From the NCBI RefSeq assembly GCF_000801105.2, contig NC_079519.1, forward strand, positions 31,595,288-31,659,287: a DNA stretch of 64,000 nucleotides, written 5' to 3'. This DNA is from Raphanus sativus (Eukaryota; Streptophyta; Magnoliopsida; Brassicales; Brassicaceae). The notes under the pieces are model-generated. The model saw nothing but the letters and a program-made list of their open reading frames with translations. It did no database searches and was not told where the DNA came from. Positions 1-12,055 of this stretch are shown here, one piece after another (positions within the stretch are counted from its first letter, which is position 1; every line of letters starts with the position of its first letter). Position numbers and translations under genes: made by a program.

Positions 1-325
1 TAATCTATGTATCCAACCATTGAACCATTCATTTTAAATTTCAAAGAGACGACTCCCTCAACACAACCATCAAAATGACAGAAAATAGTTTAAAAAGACT
101 AAGCATAATAAACAAAACACTAAAACATCCGAGATTTTTCGTTATTTCTTTCACCAAGTTTATGTCAAAAGGGGTGAAATTCAAACAAAAGTCATTAGCC
201 TAATCAATCCGGTTTACTCATACCGGAGATTCCAACAAAAGACAAACTAAATAAAAAGCATAGGATAATATTAAAAAAGTTTTTTTCAGAAACCGACGAA
301 TGAGATCAGATCCGACGGTTGACAG
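1..325. other. AT-rich spacer, 3' flank of glyoxalase-like gene
   Basis: No gene or repeat is visible. It is AT-rich DNA immediately downstream of the minus-strand glyoxalase-like gene and probably contains its 3' UTR and polyadenylation signals. Confidence 0.5.
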
Positions 326-985
326 TTAGACCTCTTTGTTATCTTCCTTCTCATCACTCTCCTTCGCCGGAGAAACAAAGATCCACGTGAAACCGAACGG
401 ATCCGTCACCTTCCCCTTGACTCCAACCTCCTCCTCCTCCACCTTGACAGCTCCAGCGGCAACGGCCTTCGCAACCGCAGCTTCCACGTCATCAGTCTCG
501 AGGATCGCAGGCATAGTCCCCGTCTTCACACTGTTCAATGTAACAACAAATAAACACAATATATGCTCAGAGACTTCTCTTATCTTATCTCCAGATCTGA
601 GACGAAATCAAACTCTAAACGAGCTAAAACCCTAACAAACCGAGATAACACGGAGATCCAGCGACTAAACCCTAAGAGAGAGAGCTTACTCAGAACCAGA
701 GTTAACGGAGACGTCAGAAACGACGACGGTTGTTCCGGCGAGCTTGAGCTCGGAAGAGACGAGGTGAGGGAGCTCTTGGTCAGCCTTACGCTTAGGGTAG
801 AGAGAGCGTCCAGTCTCCACAGCGTCAAACACCGCCTTGTAGAAAGCAACAGCGTCGCCGACCTTCTGTGCTTCCACGATCAGCTGAGGCTTGTACGCCG
901 TGAAGGTAACTGACTTCACCTTCTCCACCACGGTAGTAGCACCGTTAGTAGCAGCAGCAGCAGCAGCGACGTCTTCCTGAGCCAT
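326..985 (-). CDS. Glyoxalase I / VOC-fold family protein (At5g48480-like)
   Basis: Two exons: 985-690 and 530-326, joined in frame by a GT-AG intron (166 aa). The start is the ATG at 985, followed by MAQEDVAAAAAATNG. The product reads as a small vicinal-oxygen-chelate (glyoxalase/bleomycin-resistance) fold protein. Visible landmarks are an N-terminal beta strand (VTFTAYKPQLIVEAQKVGDA), the block ETGRSLYPKRKADQELPH, the second half DDVEAAVAKAVAAGAVKVE, and the terminal signature GKVTDPFGFTWIF typical of the family. I recall the same architecture in Arabidopsis At5g48480. The plant protein is annotated as lactoylglutathione lyase-like, but it is much smaller than true glyoxalase I, and metal-binding residues cannot be confirmed by eye, so enzymatic activity is unproven. 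No transit peptide is obvious. The last residues, ESDEKEDNKEV, form a short acidic tail. A GA-repeat tract lies just upstream of the ATG. Confidence 0.88.
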
Positions 986-1015
986 TGTTTTAGAGAGAGA
1001 GAGAGATTCGTTGGT

Positions 1016-1016
<1 letters not shown>

Positions 1017-1062
<46 letters not shown>
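1017..1062. repeat. (GA)n microsatellite in 5' leader of glyoxalase-like gene
   Basis: An almost perfect AG dinucleotide tract of about 45 bp lies 30-75 bp upstream of the glyoxalase-like ATG. A shorter GA tract sits at about 992-1006. On the coding strand it reads as (CT)n, a common 5' UTR element in plant genes and a site of length polymorphism. Confidence 0.9.
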
Positions 1063-1064
<2 letters not shown>

Positions 1065-1855
1065 ATGCAAATGGCGTGTGAAGAGAAGTCTGTTGTTTGT
1101 TTGTGGTGTGTAGTGTAGATATTTCTTTTTGGAAGCGGAGAAACGGAATCGTTTCGTTCACCTGACGAGGATTCTATAACAAATTGCTCTCACGTCCGTT
1201 AGATTTTGTCACCCTTACTTTTTCACTTATTTACGACCGTATACCCCTATTATCCTTCATTTAATACTACAAGGCTATTGTGTGTCCTCCACGTGTCTCC
1301 TCAATTAAACCGCTTAAGAATATGTTTAGTTAAAAATCAACTACTAAAGTTTATTTTGGCTGGGAGCCTGGGAATCAGATACTTTTCTTCCAGGCTAACT
1401 ATCAATCATTCTTATTCTTTCAAGTCCATCTGCATTGAAATTTTTATAAAAAAGTTTGTCACAAAAATATTCAAAAGCTTGAGAATCATATCAATATCTT
1501 CCAATTGAAAAACTTTCACGTGGACTGTATCTTCCAAATGAAAAAAACTTTCACATGAATTTTTCAAATTAAAATTTTCATAAGTTTGCTACTCATGTCA
1601 AAATTTCTTGAAAAGTTTTCATATGGATTTTTAGGAGCCAATGTAGATACTCTAACTAGCTAACTAAAGTTTTCAGATTTGATGGATGTGCATTGTTAAT
1701 GATTGTTAGGGCTGATGATGGATACCAAATTTATGAGATGTGCTCAACATTCGTCATATCAACCAACCAAGTTACAATTATTATATAGTGAACAACATCT
1801 ATGGAGGACACAACATCTACTTTCCTTGTTGGTTTGGTAACAATGAAGATACAAG
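1063..1855. other. Spacer between two minus-strand genes
   Basis: This holds the promoter side of the glyoxalase-like gene and the 3' side of PRDA1. It contains an imperfect direct repeat around 1500-1620 (variants of aactttcacatg/aattttcat). No open frame or RNA gene was recognised. Confidence 0.4.
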
Positions 1856-3791
1856 TTAATACGCAATTTCTTCAAGAACTTGGAGAGTTTTCTCGTGTAC
1901 CTGAACAATACAAATTTAGAAGCTCTAGTGAACGCAAAAAGAAAAAGTAAAGAGAGACACTGTATGCAACATATTTGGTGGTTGTTTTTAAGGAACTCAC
2001 CCATTCTAGATGTTGTGCCGTGATACCGGATGAATTACCCGAGTATATGCTTCCCATTACCTATCGAGATTGAATTTAAAACATCACACAAAAATGGTCA
2101 ATATTTCTTATCCCTAATCATCTTTTATTGGACAAAGCTAATCGACCAACACACCTTTGTGACAGTCTCTAGAAACATTCCTGGCCTTACAGGTAATGGT
2201 TTTTTCCCTGTAAAGCTTCCCTGTATAGGATTCAAGTAGGCCAAGTTTTAATCTTTGGTTTAGTACCTACTCAAAGATCTTATCTTTTAACAGAAAATGT
2301 GTTGGGTGTGATCATACTTACCCTTCCGTTTAATCCACTTTGTCTTCTTCCTTGGCCAGAACCATCCTCCTCATTGCTAAGATCATCTGCACCTTCATCT
2401 TTCCCTTGCATGACATTCTTGATCATTTGCTGCACTGTCTTTCCAGGTTTCAGAGCTACCAATTTGGTTAAGAAATTCACCTGGTTTATTTAAATGATAA
2501 TAAAACAACAAGTCAAATTGTATCTCAACGTGACATAATAATAGTAGTGTTTCATCTCACAAACCTCTGATTCAGGCAGAGTGGAGAAACCACGGTCATT
2601 TCTCTCATCAAGTATACCACCTCCCATCATGTTCCTCGCTTCCTCTCTGATCAAAACAAGCCTCGCTAGTAGTTTCCGATCAGGAACAGCCGGCCTTGTC
2701 TCCATAGTCTGCAAATATTTCCTCAGACTTTGTTCACATTGCGTGATCTCGAAATACAAATGTTTTATCTACCTCTAGCAAATCATCAGCTTGATTAGCT
2801 ATGTCATTCAGATTAGCTCCGGGTAAATGAAGCTTAGTACCGTCCTTGCCTTCAAAAGCCCCACCACCTGCAGCCACCCTACGCAGCAGCTCTTGTCTAC
2901 TCTCTTTTTTAGGTGTTCTACAGAGTAGACCAATCACTTGTACCTGAATATAAGCACACCAAACAGTCAATGAATGAAGAAGCTATTGGAAAGTCTTGTA
3001 AACAAAAGAAGATCAACTGTTACTCACATGAGGAGGACATTTTTTAGTGAGATGAGATAAGACAGTCTCCTTGACGACCTCTAACAAAGCCTTCCTCTGA
3101 ACTCAAAAAAAAACAAAAAAAGTTAATTGCTTTTAACATTACAATGCAATCTGAGTTCACAAAACACACACAAAAAAGGATTTTACTTTATCGTCTTGGT
3201 CTCTGTCAGCGAGTTGAATCATGTAATCAAGAGCCATCATGAACCCAGACTCCATTTCATCAACTCTTTTCCCTATAACTCCTTGCGCAGCCAATTCCAC
3301 AGCAACGTTCTCAGATGCTTCATTCATCTTCATATCTTGCAGCTACACACACACACACACACACACAAGTGGTGGCACTTTCACATGTCAAAACCTACAC
3401 GCCGCTAAGTTGTTCGACGAAATGCCAAGCTTAAGAAAAAAAACGAGGAGAGAAACGCAAAGCTTACGAGGGTTATCATCTCTTCGAGAACTGAGGTTAC
3501 TTGTTCGCCTCCTTTAAGCAACGCCTCGTACTCAGATGCGTCAAGCTTGTCGTCGGCGTTGGTTTTACTCTGATGGGTTCCGTATCTTTCGAAAAGCTCC
3601 TCGTCGGTGTATCCGCCTCCAACCTCGTAAGGGGCGCAGAATTGAACTAGCCGCCGGTTCGGTTTCTGGGTTTTGTTTGGTCGGAACGAGCAAAAGGAGA
3701 AAGTAAGTGAAGAGGTAATTGATGGAGTCAGAGACTCTCTTCTTGGAGGTGTCGGGGAGGAGTGAAAACGAAGGTGAAGAGATTGTAACAT
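1856..3791 (-). CDS. PRDA1: Chloroplast PEP-associated protein PRDA1 (At5g48470-like)
   Basis: Eight exons splice cleanly: 3791-3468, 3342-3187, 3096-3028, 2943-2773, 2708-2565, 2480-2322, 2060-2001 and 1900-1856. All exons are multiples of three and all joins are GT-AG, giving 375 aa. The N terminus is rich in Ser, Arg and Pro with few acids (SSPTPPRRESLTPSITSSL), as expected of a chloroplast transit peptide. The mature part has the acidic block YTDEELFERYGTHQSKTN, then helical segments and KKCPPHVQVIGLL. I recognise it by memory as the Arabidopsis PRDA1 orthologue. That nucleoid protein is needed for plastid-encoded RNA polymerase activity and early chloroplast development. No catalytic motif is visible. 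A (CA)n tract at about 3343-3366 sits in the intron before exon 2. The tRNA-Lys gene lies only about 120 bp upstream on the same strand, so the promoter must be compact. Confidence 0.85.
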
Positions 3792-3912
3792 GCTTTGAGG
3801 TTCTGGGTTTAAGCAAGGGGAGAAGGAGATACGATGAAGTGTGGAAGACGAAGACGACGAGGATAAGTATAAATGATAATTTTCGGGAAAAATAAGAAAA
3901 AAAAATATTATC

Positions 3913-3983
3913 GCCGTCTGTGGGGATCGAACCCACGGCCACGGGATTAAAAGTCACGCGCTCTACCACTGAGCTAAGACGGC
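3913..3983 (-). tRNA. tRNA-Lys (anticodon UUU)
   Basis: The reverse complement folds as a cloverleaf of 71 nt. It has a fully paired seven-base acceptor stem (GCCGTCT/AGACGGC), D arm GCTC-AGTGGTA-GAGC, anticodon loop CTTTTAA with anticodon TTT, and T arm GTGGG-TTCGATC-CCCAC. The anticodon stem CGTGA/TCCCG carries one T-C mismatch at its third pair, so this copy may be slightly degenerate. Internal A and B boxes are present, and a T-rich run (complement of 3897-3905) follows the 3' end as a Pol III terminator. No intron. Confidence 0.92.
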
Positions 3984-5741
3984 TTACGAGAACTTATGAT
4001 GTTATAATTTATAAATTGATACCAAAGAACTTATCAAATAATAAAAGATTGGTTACTATAATATACTTTTGATGCACAAAATCAAGTTTCAATTATGAAA
4101 ATCTTCAGAGGTGAGCAACCATGTGAAAGAAGCATGGATGGGGTCCAAATGACATAATGGTGTTTTATCATTCTTATTAGAGGTTGAGTTGAATGATCAT
4201 TTTAATGATGCCATGTAAATTTTCACGTAATGGATTCTAGTTTAATTGATCAACTGATAAGATGAAAAGTCATGTATTCATTTTATAACTTGTAATCTAT
4301 CTAACCCTTATTCAAGGTAAGATATAATCGTTCATCACTATAATATAATTTTCTTGAAGTGAGAAAGCAACAAAGCATGGCAAGGATTGCTTGATTTTTT
4401 TTTTTTTGCCGGCAGGCAAGGATTGCTTGATATTGGCTCAATTATTACAAAATGTATCTTTATTTCCCATTCACTATGTCTGGCACATGCTTTATTTCCT
4501 AATCTTCCTTTAGGTGTAGCTTTATAGTACACCATTGCAATCAAACAGTTTCTCCATGCCTATTTATAACATACACGTTATCTTATAAATATGGTTTTAT
4601 ATACAATTATTGGTAGGTTGGGGTAGCATCAGACCACCTATGTCTCGCTACATAAATCTGATCTTTTCAGACTTTAACTACCTAAAAGAACTACCATAAC
4701 TAATGCATTTCTGGCATCGTCCACTTTGCTCAGCAACTTATAGATATGTGGATTTTCTCATGAGTTGAATTAAATGCCTTTTTTTGCATTCTTCCAGATG
4801 TAAAAACATATTTAAAAGAAAAATTAAATGAAGTTTGTGCAGCATTTCTCGTACTACAAGTTAATTTGAGTAGAAAAAATGATATTTACTTTGATTCAGC
4901 TAATAACAAAATAATTAAAAAGTGTTTTATGCTTTGAATGGTAGCTTGTAGAACAAATGTGATGTGGTTTTAATAATAAAAGAAATTGTAGATACATATA
5001 TTTATAAATTTTTATCACTGTTGTGGTTTCATCTGTTACCCTTCAAAATTTTAGTTATATTTTGCTTATTACAATTAACGAAGAGTAAACTTATTTGTTT
5101 TCTGGTATGTGAGAAGAAAAAAATATTATTTAATTCAATTTTGCTTTTTATTATTTAATTTAATTTAATTTATGAATCTCTTCTTAATTTATCTATTTTC
5201 AATTGCTTTTCAGTTATTCTAATAATTACCAATCACAGCCAAAACAATTTGTTTGAACTCCTAATAATGCCACAAAAAAATTAAAGTCAAATAAGTTTGA
5301 ATTTAATGAACTAGTTTGAATCCTCCTTTAGAGGGTGAATAACAAATTACTCAAAACGACCGTTACATTTGGTTCCAACTAGTAACTAGGCGTAAATTTC
5401 GCAATTCCCAAGTTTACCCTCAGAAGAGTCACGAGGAGTATCCAGACGTAAGGGTATAACCATAGTCTCAGACGACAATATGAGCCCACCCCCACCAAGC
5501 GCAAGTGAGATGGGCCCCTCACAGGTCACAGTTCCTCGCCCACACAAAATAAAAAGGTGATTGCGAAATTTTTTTAAAACGCAAAAAGCTCAAAAGGGCA
5601 ATTTCGTCACAATTTTGAATTTCTTTTTCTCTTCCCTTCCCACTGCCAGCTCTGCTTTAGCTTCTCTACTTCTTCTCCTTCTCCGTTTCAAAGTTTCAGA
5701 GGAGAGAACGGTATCGGGATTACCTCTGAAAAAGTAGAGAA
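3984..5741. other. AT-rich intergenic region upstream of fimbrin
   Basis: No gene was found over 1.75 kb. It holds a tiny poly(T) insertion with flanking duplication (4379-4431) and otherwise low-complexity AT DNA. The last ~300 bp are more GC-balanced (ccgttacatttgg, gcccacccccacc) and probably contain the fimbrin promoter and 5' UTR, including a CT-rich leader at 5620-5690. Confidence 0.4.
4379..4431. repeat. Mini-insertion: poly(T)-GCCGGCA between 17-bp direct repeats
   Basis: The 17-bp word ggcaaggattgcttgat occurs at 4379-4395 and again at 4415-4431. The 19 bp between them are twelve to thirteen T followed by gccggca. A long target duplication around an A/T tail is what target-primed reverse transcription leaves, so this looks like an extremely 5'-truncated LINE or SINE inserted on the minus strand. 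Confidence 0.6.
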
Positions 5742-8700
5742 ATGTCAGGTTTCGTCGGGATCCTGGTATCGGATCCATGGCTACATAACCAATTCACGCA
5801 AGTGGAGCTCCGGAGTTTGAAATCTCACGTACGTTATATCTCCGATCCACTGGATCATCATCATCATCATCACGAGAACTCTTTGATTTCTCATTGATTT
5901 TCGATCTGATTTTTCTATCAAACTCTGTTAACAGTTCACGAGCATGAGGAGGGAGAGCGGGAAGCTCACGGTGTCAGACCTCGCCTCAAGGATGGGGAGA
6001 TCAAAGGTGGTGGGAGATCAGAATCTCACCACTGAGGAAAGAGCGTCTTTGATCCAAAGCTTCCATCCAAACCCCAACGATGAAGTCGATTTCGAGTTTT
6101 ACTTGAGGGTCAGTATCACAGATCTTCTGTGTTGGAAGATTTATACTCATGTCAATGTTCTTAAAATCGTTAGACGATAACTGTGAGAAAAATCATTTTA
6201 AAAAGATTTATTTTCGCGTATAATCGATTTATTAGCCGATGCCTAGGCGCGGATTAGACCGATTTTTATTAGAAAAAATCGTTTCGTTTATAACCGATTT
6301 TGCCGCCTAAACTTTGCAGATTTATTTGAACCTTCAAGCGCATGTGAACGCTATAATCGGAAGCGGAGCGAAGAACTCGTCTGCGTTTCTCAAGGCAGCT
6401 ACAACCACTTTGTTGCACACCATCAGCGACTCTGAGAAGTCTTCTTACGTCGCTCACATCAATAACTACCTCTCTGGAGATGAGTTCCTAAACAAGTACC
6501 TCCCTATCGACCCTTCCTCTAACGATCTATTCGAAGTGGTGAAAGATGGTGTTTTACTTTGGTAAGGCTTTACCTCCTCCTTACTTAGATTCTATGCTTC
6601 ATGTTATGTTTTCTTGATGGTATAAATGGTTTTGGTTTTATCTTTGATGTGGTCGTAGTAAACTTATTAATGTGGCGGTTCCTGGGACGATTGATGAAAG
6701 AGCTATCAACACTAAGAGTATGCTTAATCCATGGGAGAGAAACGAAAACCACACGCTTTGTCTTAACTCTGCCAAGGCCATTGGGTGTACTGTTGTTAAT
6801 ATAGGAACTCAAGATATCATTGAAGGAAGGGTATGTGAAACAGTAACTATCAGTATCCTTCACATTTTCTGTAATGGTTATGGCTTTTAACACTATTTTT
6901 TCCTCTGTTTCAGCGTCATCTTGTGCTCGGTGTGATTTCTCAAATCATCAAGGTGAGTTTATAATGCTTGCTACTGCTTGCTTGTTTTTTTGATAAGACG
7001 ATGTGTGATTAATCTTTATTGTGACTGTGATGTTTAGATACAATTGCTAGCAGATCTAAACTTGAAGAAAACTCCACAGCTGGTGGAGTTGGTTGATGAT
7101 AGCAAGGTAAATACTTCTCGTTGTTCTCTTGTCTAAAACAAACATCTTCTTTATAATTAATGACTTTGTTCCTTTCTTTTGGGATCAACAGGATGTGGAA
7201 GAGTTGATGAGCTTACCACCTGATAAGATCTTACTGAGATGGATGAACTTTCAGTTAAGAAAAACTGAATATAAGAAAACCGTCACAAACTTCTCCTCTG
7301 ATGTAAAGGTATCCAATAATATCAAGTTATATAAGTTCTCCAGTTGGTTGGTTTATATAATCTTTTTCCTAGTAAGTGCTCCATAGAGTCTTGTATAGTA
7401 AGATGCACATGGCTTATGATATGGGTTTCTGCAGGATGCTGAAGCTTACACTAATCTATTAAACGTCCTAGCACCAGAGCACAAGAATCCTTCAAAGTTA
7501 GCAGCCAAGAACCCATTTGAGAGAGCCAAAAATGTTCTCGAACATGCAGACAGAATGGGGTGCAGGAGATACTTGACCGCAAAAGATATTGTTGAAGGTT
7601 CCCCGAATCTTAATCTTGCCTTTGTAGCACATATCTTCCAGCACAGGTGAAAGAAACACTTAGTTTAACTCATAGAGAACCTTTTAGTATATCCACACTC
7701 TGACTCTTCTGTGAAGTTTAACAAATGAGAAACACATGTTTTTCTTTTTGGCAGGAACGGGCTTTCCACCAAAACGAAACAGATATCTTTTCTGCCTGAT
7801 GACACTCAGATATCAAGAGAAGAAAAAGCCTTCCGGTTTTGGATTAACAGCTTTGATAGTTCTGTCTACATAAACAACGTCTTTGAGGATCTAAGAGATG
7901 GGTTAGCATTTCTAACATTGAGTATAAGAAGTGTTATAAATAGATCATGAATGTATATTTAACACTGAGTTATGGTTTTTGGCAACAGGTGGATACTGTT
8001 GCAGACACTAGAAAAGGTGTCTCCAGGACTTGTTAATTGGAAAATAGCAAGCAAGCCTCCGATAAAATTGCCATTCAAGAAAGTAGAAAACTGTAATCAG
8101 GTTGTGAAACTAGGGAAGCAGCTCAAGTTCTCTTTGGTTAACATTGCTGGTAACGACATTGTTCAAGGGAACAAGAAACTCATACTAGGTACATTTCCCA
8201 ATCCTATGATTGTGTTTGATGAATGTTGAACATTAATAAATAAATAAAACTCTTGCAGCATACTTATGGCAATTGATGAGATACAACATCCTGCAACTCC
8301 TTAAGAACTTGAGATCCCATTCCAACGGCAAAGAAATAACAGACGTTGATATATTGGAGTGGGCAAATGCTAAAGTGAGAAAGAACGGAAGTCAAACCCG
8401 TATGTACAGTTTCAGGGTAAGTACTCCTACCTTGTTAGTGAAGGTGCCTATATCTTACTTGACAACTCGTGTCAGTGACAAAGGATGTCTGAATATGACA
8501 GGACAAGAGCTTGTCCGATGGTATATTCTTCCTGGAGCTGTTGAGCTCAGTGCAGCCAAGAGCCGTAAACTGGAGTCTTGTTACAAACGGAGCAACTGGT
8601 AATTAACTGCTAGTGTTTATATGTTTATGCGTGTTTGAGTATACTTGTTTTAATAGGGACACTTGCTATATACAGATGAAGAGAAGAAGATGAATGCCAC

Positions 8701-9001
8701 TTACGTGATTAGCATAGCCAGGAAGATGGGTTGCTCCATATTTTTACTCCCCGAAGACATAACTGAGGTACGTTGAAGCCTCTCTTTTTCACTAATAGTG
8801 TAATCGCTTAACAACAATATCAAAATATCTCATGTGTATGATGTACAACAGGTGAATCAGAAGATGATTCTGACATTGACGGCGAGTATAATGCACTGGA
8901 CTCTCAAAGAACCTCTTCATCTTATTAAGCCTACCGGATCTCCCGATAGCCACAATGGAAGTCTACTCGACGATTCTACCTCGGATTCTTCTTTAGAATA
9001 A
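5742..9001 (+). CDS. FIM2: Fimbrin (plastin-like actin-bundling protein, four CH domains)
   Basis: Fourteen exons were traced: 5742-5828, 5935-6108, 6320-6561, 6659-6830, 6914-6952, 7038-7106, 7192-7308, 7435-7646, 7755-7901, 7989-8188, 8259-8416, 8502-8598, 8676-8767 and 8852-9001. All junctions are GT-AG and in frame, giving 651 aa, the usual plant fimbrin length. Residues 1-90 correspond to the degenerate EF-hand-like N terminus. Four calponin-homology domains follow in two tandem pairs, marked by [41 protein letters not shown] and [12 protein letters not shown]. Fimbrins cross-link actin filaments into bundles in the cytoplasm. Gene order points to At5g48460; the number FIM2 is from memory. 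The long C-terminal tail ([15 protein letters not shown]) is typical. Exon 12 uses the acceptor at 8500-8501; reading straight through the preceding intron gives an open but unrelated frame. Intron 2 (6109-6319) holds a transposon-like palindromic stretch (tagccgatgcctaggcgcgg). Confidence 0.92.
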
Positions 9002-9658
9002 CTTTATGTTCTGTTCCATGGTGAAGTTATATATTTACTTCAAAATTTTATTCATGATGCTATAACGTATTCCCTTGTGCTTTCTTTGGGTGGAAAAAAA
9101 ACAATATTGGTATTATAGAAGTGTTTGATACCTGGTTGTATATGTTCATTTGCACAACACAGTGTTCACATTCAACAATTGAGTGTGCCAGTTCCCAGCT
9201 AATCACTCTTGAAACAAAATGTAAACAAATGGATGATATTCGAAAACAAATGTATTGCAAACTATACAAAATCTTATTGGGATAAAAGAATATGATTACA
9301 AAATGGACATGCATATCATACAATAGATTATAAGTATATTATATTACAGGGAGAATAGAGATGCATGACAGTGCAAAACATAAAAGCAAAAATTCACAAA
9401 AACATTCAGTCACCTGTGATGAATCTGGACATCTCAAACAAAACCCACCAACACTTGTTCTTCCCATCTAACTTGCTCACATGACTCTCTCTCATTTTCA
9501 TTTCAAACAGAGTGATGAAAGCAACTTGGGAAGAAAGGAGTATCTGACCTCAAATGGAAGGTGTGTGTGTGTCTTCAAAAAATCCATGAGCAGCTAAAAG
9601 TTTCCAACTTGTATAATGTAAACACATCTTCATTACAACAGCCATCGACTCTTTTTGG
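9002..9658. other. Convergent 3' flanks of fimbrin and DUF538 gene
   Basis: This is the shared downstream region of two converging genes. It contains AT-rich polyadenylation-like sequence and no recognisable gene. A short (GT)n tract is at about 9560. Confidence 0.4.
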
Positions 9659-10379
9659 CTACACAATGCCTCTTCCAACACTTTGATCTACTTCATAGAA
9701 TTGCAACATAGATGACTGAATCTGCACACAAAAATCATGGATATACACATTAGTTTTTTTCTTTCTTTTCAATTATTAGGATATAAAAACATTAGTAAAA
9801 CAAGATCAAGATTACAGACATGTCAAGCAAGTTCCACGAATCTATTACATTAACCTATTACAATGCCGACAAGTTCCAGCCAAGATTCAGACTCGGTAAA
9901 ATCAAAGTCCATACCTTATTATCCCCACGAAACAACTCAGCTTCCTTCTCAACAGCAACACAATCTTTCGGAGTCTCGAACAAAGACATGGAGTACCGCT
10001 TGCGAACAACTCCGACATCGAAGTATATAACGCCGGAGCTAGGTATGTCCACGCGGATCCCTTTAACCGGAAACCACAGGAAGAGATCCTGCGCCGATAT
10101 ACCCGATAGACCACCGATGCTTCCGTAGCCTATCGTCCCCGTGATGTTGGCTTCGTAATGTATCTCGCTCTCGTACTTGGCCTTGCAAGATCGGTTTAAC
10201 CAAACCGAGAACTGTCCGGTCTTCACGTCGACGTCGAACTCCTCTACGCCCTTTGGTAATAGCCCCATCGGTAAGGCGTGTGCTCGAAGGACGTCGTATA
10301 TCGAATCATTCTCGGCGAAAACAACAGGGATCGAGATCGTAACGGTGGCGATGAGAAGAAGGTGAAGAAGACTATGCAT
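9659..10379 (-). CDS. DUF538 family secreted protein
   Basis: Two exons: 10379-9915 and 9721-9659, both phase 0 with a GT-AG intron, giving 175 aa. The ATG at 10379 opens a clear signal peptide (MHSLLHLLLIATVTISIPVV...A). The body carries DUF538 landmarks: SIYDVLRAHALPMGLLPKGV, CKAKYESEIHYEANITGTIGYGSI, LSGISAQDLFLWFPVKGIRVD and KDCVAVEKEAELFRGDNK. Exon 2 supplies the family-like terminus FYEVDQSVGRGIV. Without splicing the frame runs on to a stop at 9858, but that tail lacks family similarity and the donor AAG|GTATGG is good, so I prefer the spliced form. DUF538 proteins are plant-specific and probably apoplastic; proposed lipid or chlorophyll interactions are not settled. It converges with the fimbrin gene. 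Confidence 0.85.
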
Positions 10380-11823
10380 CCCTTTTGTTATCCTGATCTT
10401 GTTAAAAAGATTAGGGTTTAAACGGTGGAGAAGAAGACATTTGATGGGCAGCTTAAAACAGAGTAAGTAGATCAGAATTATTGTGTAAAACAGATCGTCC
10501 AATGAAATTTCGCCACGTGTATATGAGACACTGTGTGGAATGTGAGGGTGTACATTTATGATCTGTCTGGTCTGAAGGATGATTGGGCCTGGACGCTGGA
10601 AATTAGTGGACCGTTGTCACATGGGAAGTGTGTTGCAGGAATACAACACGCTCGAAAACTGCGCGTGGGAAGCAAGCGCGACGCCTCTAATGCTTTGGTT
10701 AGAGATTTAGTACCTAGCTAATCCTGGAGGCGCGTGATTGCAGATGCTCGTTTTCTGAGAGAGAGGAGAAAGCTTATTCTGACAAATGGATCCAAACAAC
10801 GATAGTTTCGTACGATACTCTAATCTTTCTTTCACCTGCATGTGCGTGTGTCTCTCGAAAAGATTGTTTTGTCTCGAAGTAGTTCTCTTAGTCAGTCTCG
10901 AAATGTCTTTTTTATTTTTTTGAATACGTCAGTCTCGAAATGTTTCACCGAAGAAGTCTATCAAAACCTGTTCTTGCAGGCAGCTGGCCATTAAGGAGGT
11001 GTACTATCAGTGGCAGGGCTCATTCTAATGTTTTAAAACCTTTCTCAAGAACTCGATAGTGATTTCTGGTTTCTTGAAATCGTTAAGACCTCTAGGAACA
11101 GCGGAAATGGTATAGGACATGGTGGGAGACCATGATATAGGTAGATATTTCAGCGTTTGGGTTAAAGGAAGTCGTTGCTGAGGAAATAGAAGCAGCTACG
11201 TTTAGTTACCAAGGGATTGAGAAATCGAATCCTCTTGAGCATTTTTTTTTTGTTTGGTAAAAATGTGAAGTATATTTACCATTTTTAATCAGTTTATGTA
11301 GTTGTGTACTTCTCCACAAGTTTCATAGAAATTCTGAAAAATAGTCCTCTTTGCAAACTAAAATTTCAATGTTAGTATTTTTTTTAATATAAACTACAGT
11401 TTGATATATTCCCAATTCAAACAAAGAAAAAAAATTACTTAATCCCCCCACATTGAATGGTTCTGCATCTAGTTTTGTTGAAAGTAAAATCAAACATACC
11501 AAATGAGGTAACCACAAGGCGGCCCGTACACAATGACGTTTACGTATCTTAAGAAAATCAAAGTAATGTAATATTATGCATGAATATTATTTCAATTAGA
11601 GGATATACTATAATAAAACCCACTCTCTGCAGTTGTGTATATTATTTAGAAGGTAGTGGAGGTAGAAAAATGTTTTTAAAATTACCCGTCAATAGATGAC
11701 CAATATATATGTGTATATATTTCCCAACCCCGTTATATTAGAAAACACTGTGACGAAAATACAACAACGTTTTAAAACCAAGTACGTTAGTTTTCAAAAC
11801 AAATTTATTGAAATAATGCTTTT
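10380..11823. other. Intergenic region without a recognised gene
   Basis: Upstream of the DUF538 gene is 1.4 kb with no convincing gene. A short ATG frame at 10786 (ATGGATCCAAACAACGATAG) is followed by a good donor, and a plausible acceptor occurs at about 10978, but the continuation has stops in every frame. It may be a decayed gene fragment. Confidence 0.35.
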
Positions 11824-12055
11824 CAACCAGACTTTTTTTTTTTTTTTTTTTTTGTAAAAAGGCACTCATATTAAAGACATAAAAAGAAGAAAACATTACA
11901 AACCCAAAGGCTAGTTTAAGTTAGGCAAGACCCAGTAATAGATTTAAGAAACCACATAAGAATAGAACTCAAAGCCCAGTTAGAGAGATAGTAGAAGCCC
12001 AGCAGTAGTGACATTTGAAGTTGCCGTATGATCACTTTTGATACAAACAATGGTT

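Noticed and set aside
336..913. Plus-strand frames over the glyoxalase-like gene
   Set aside because: Shadows of the minus-strand exons and intron. They have no domain and poor composition.
9858..10502. Unspliced longer version of the DUF538 protein
   Set aside because: The upstream extension begins before the obvious signal-peptide ATG and the tail after GDNK is not family-like, while a clean intron leads to a family-like C terminus at 9659.
10786..11240. Possible small gene upstream of DUF538 gene
   Set aside because: An ATG and splice-like sites are present, but every continuation has stops and no family was recognised.
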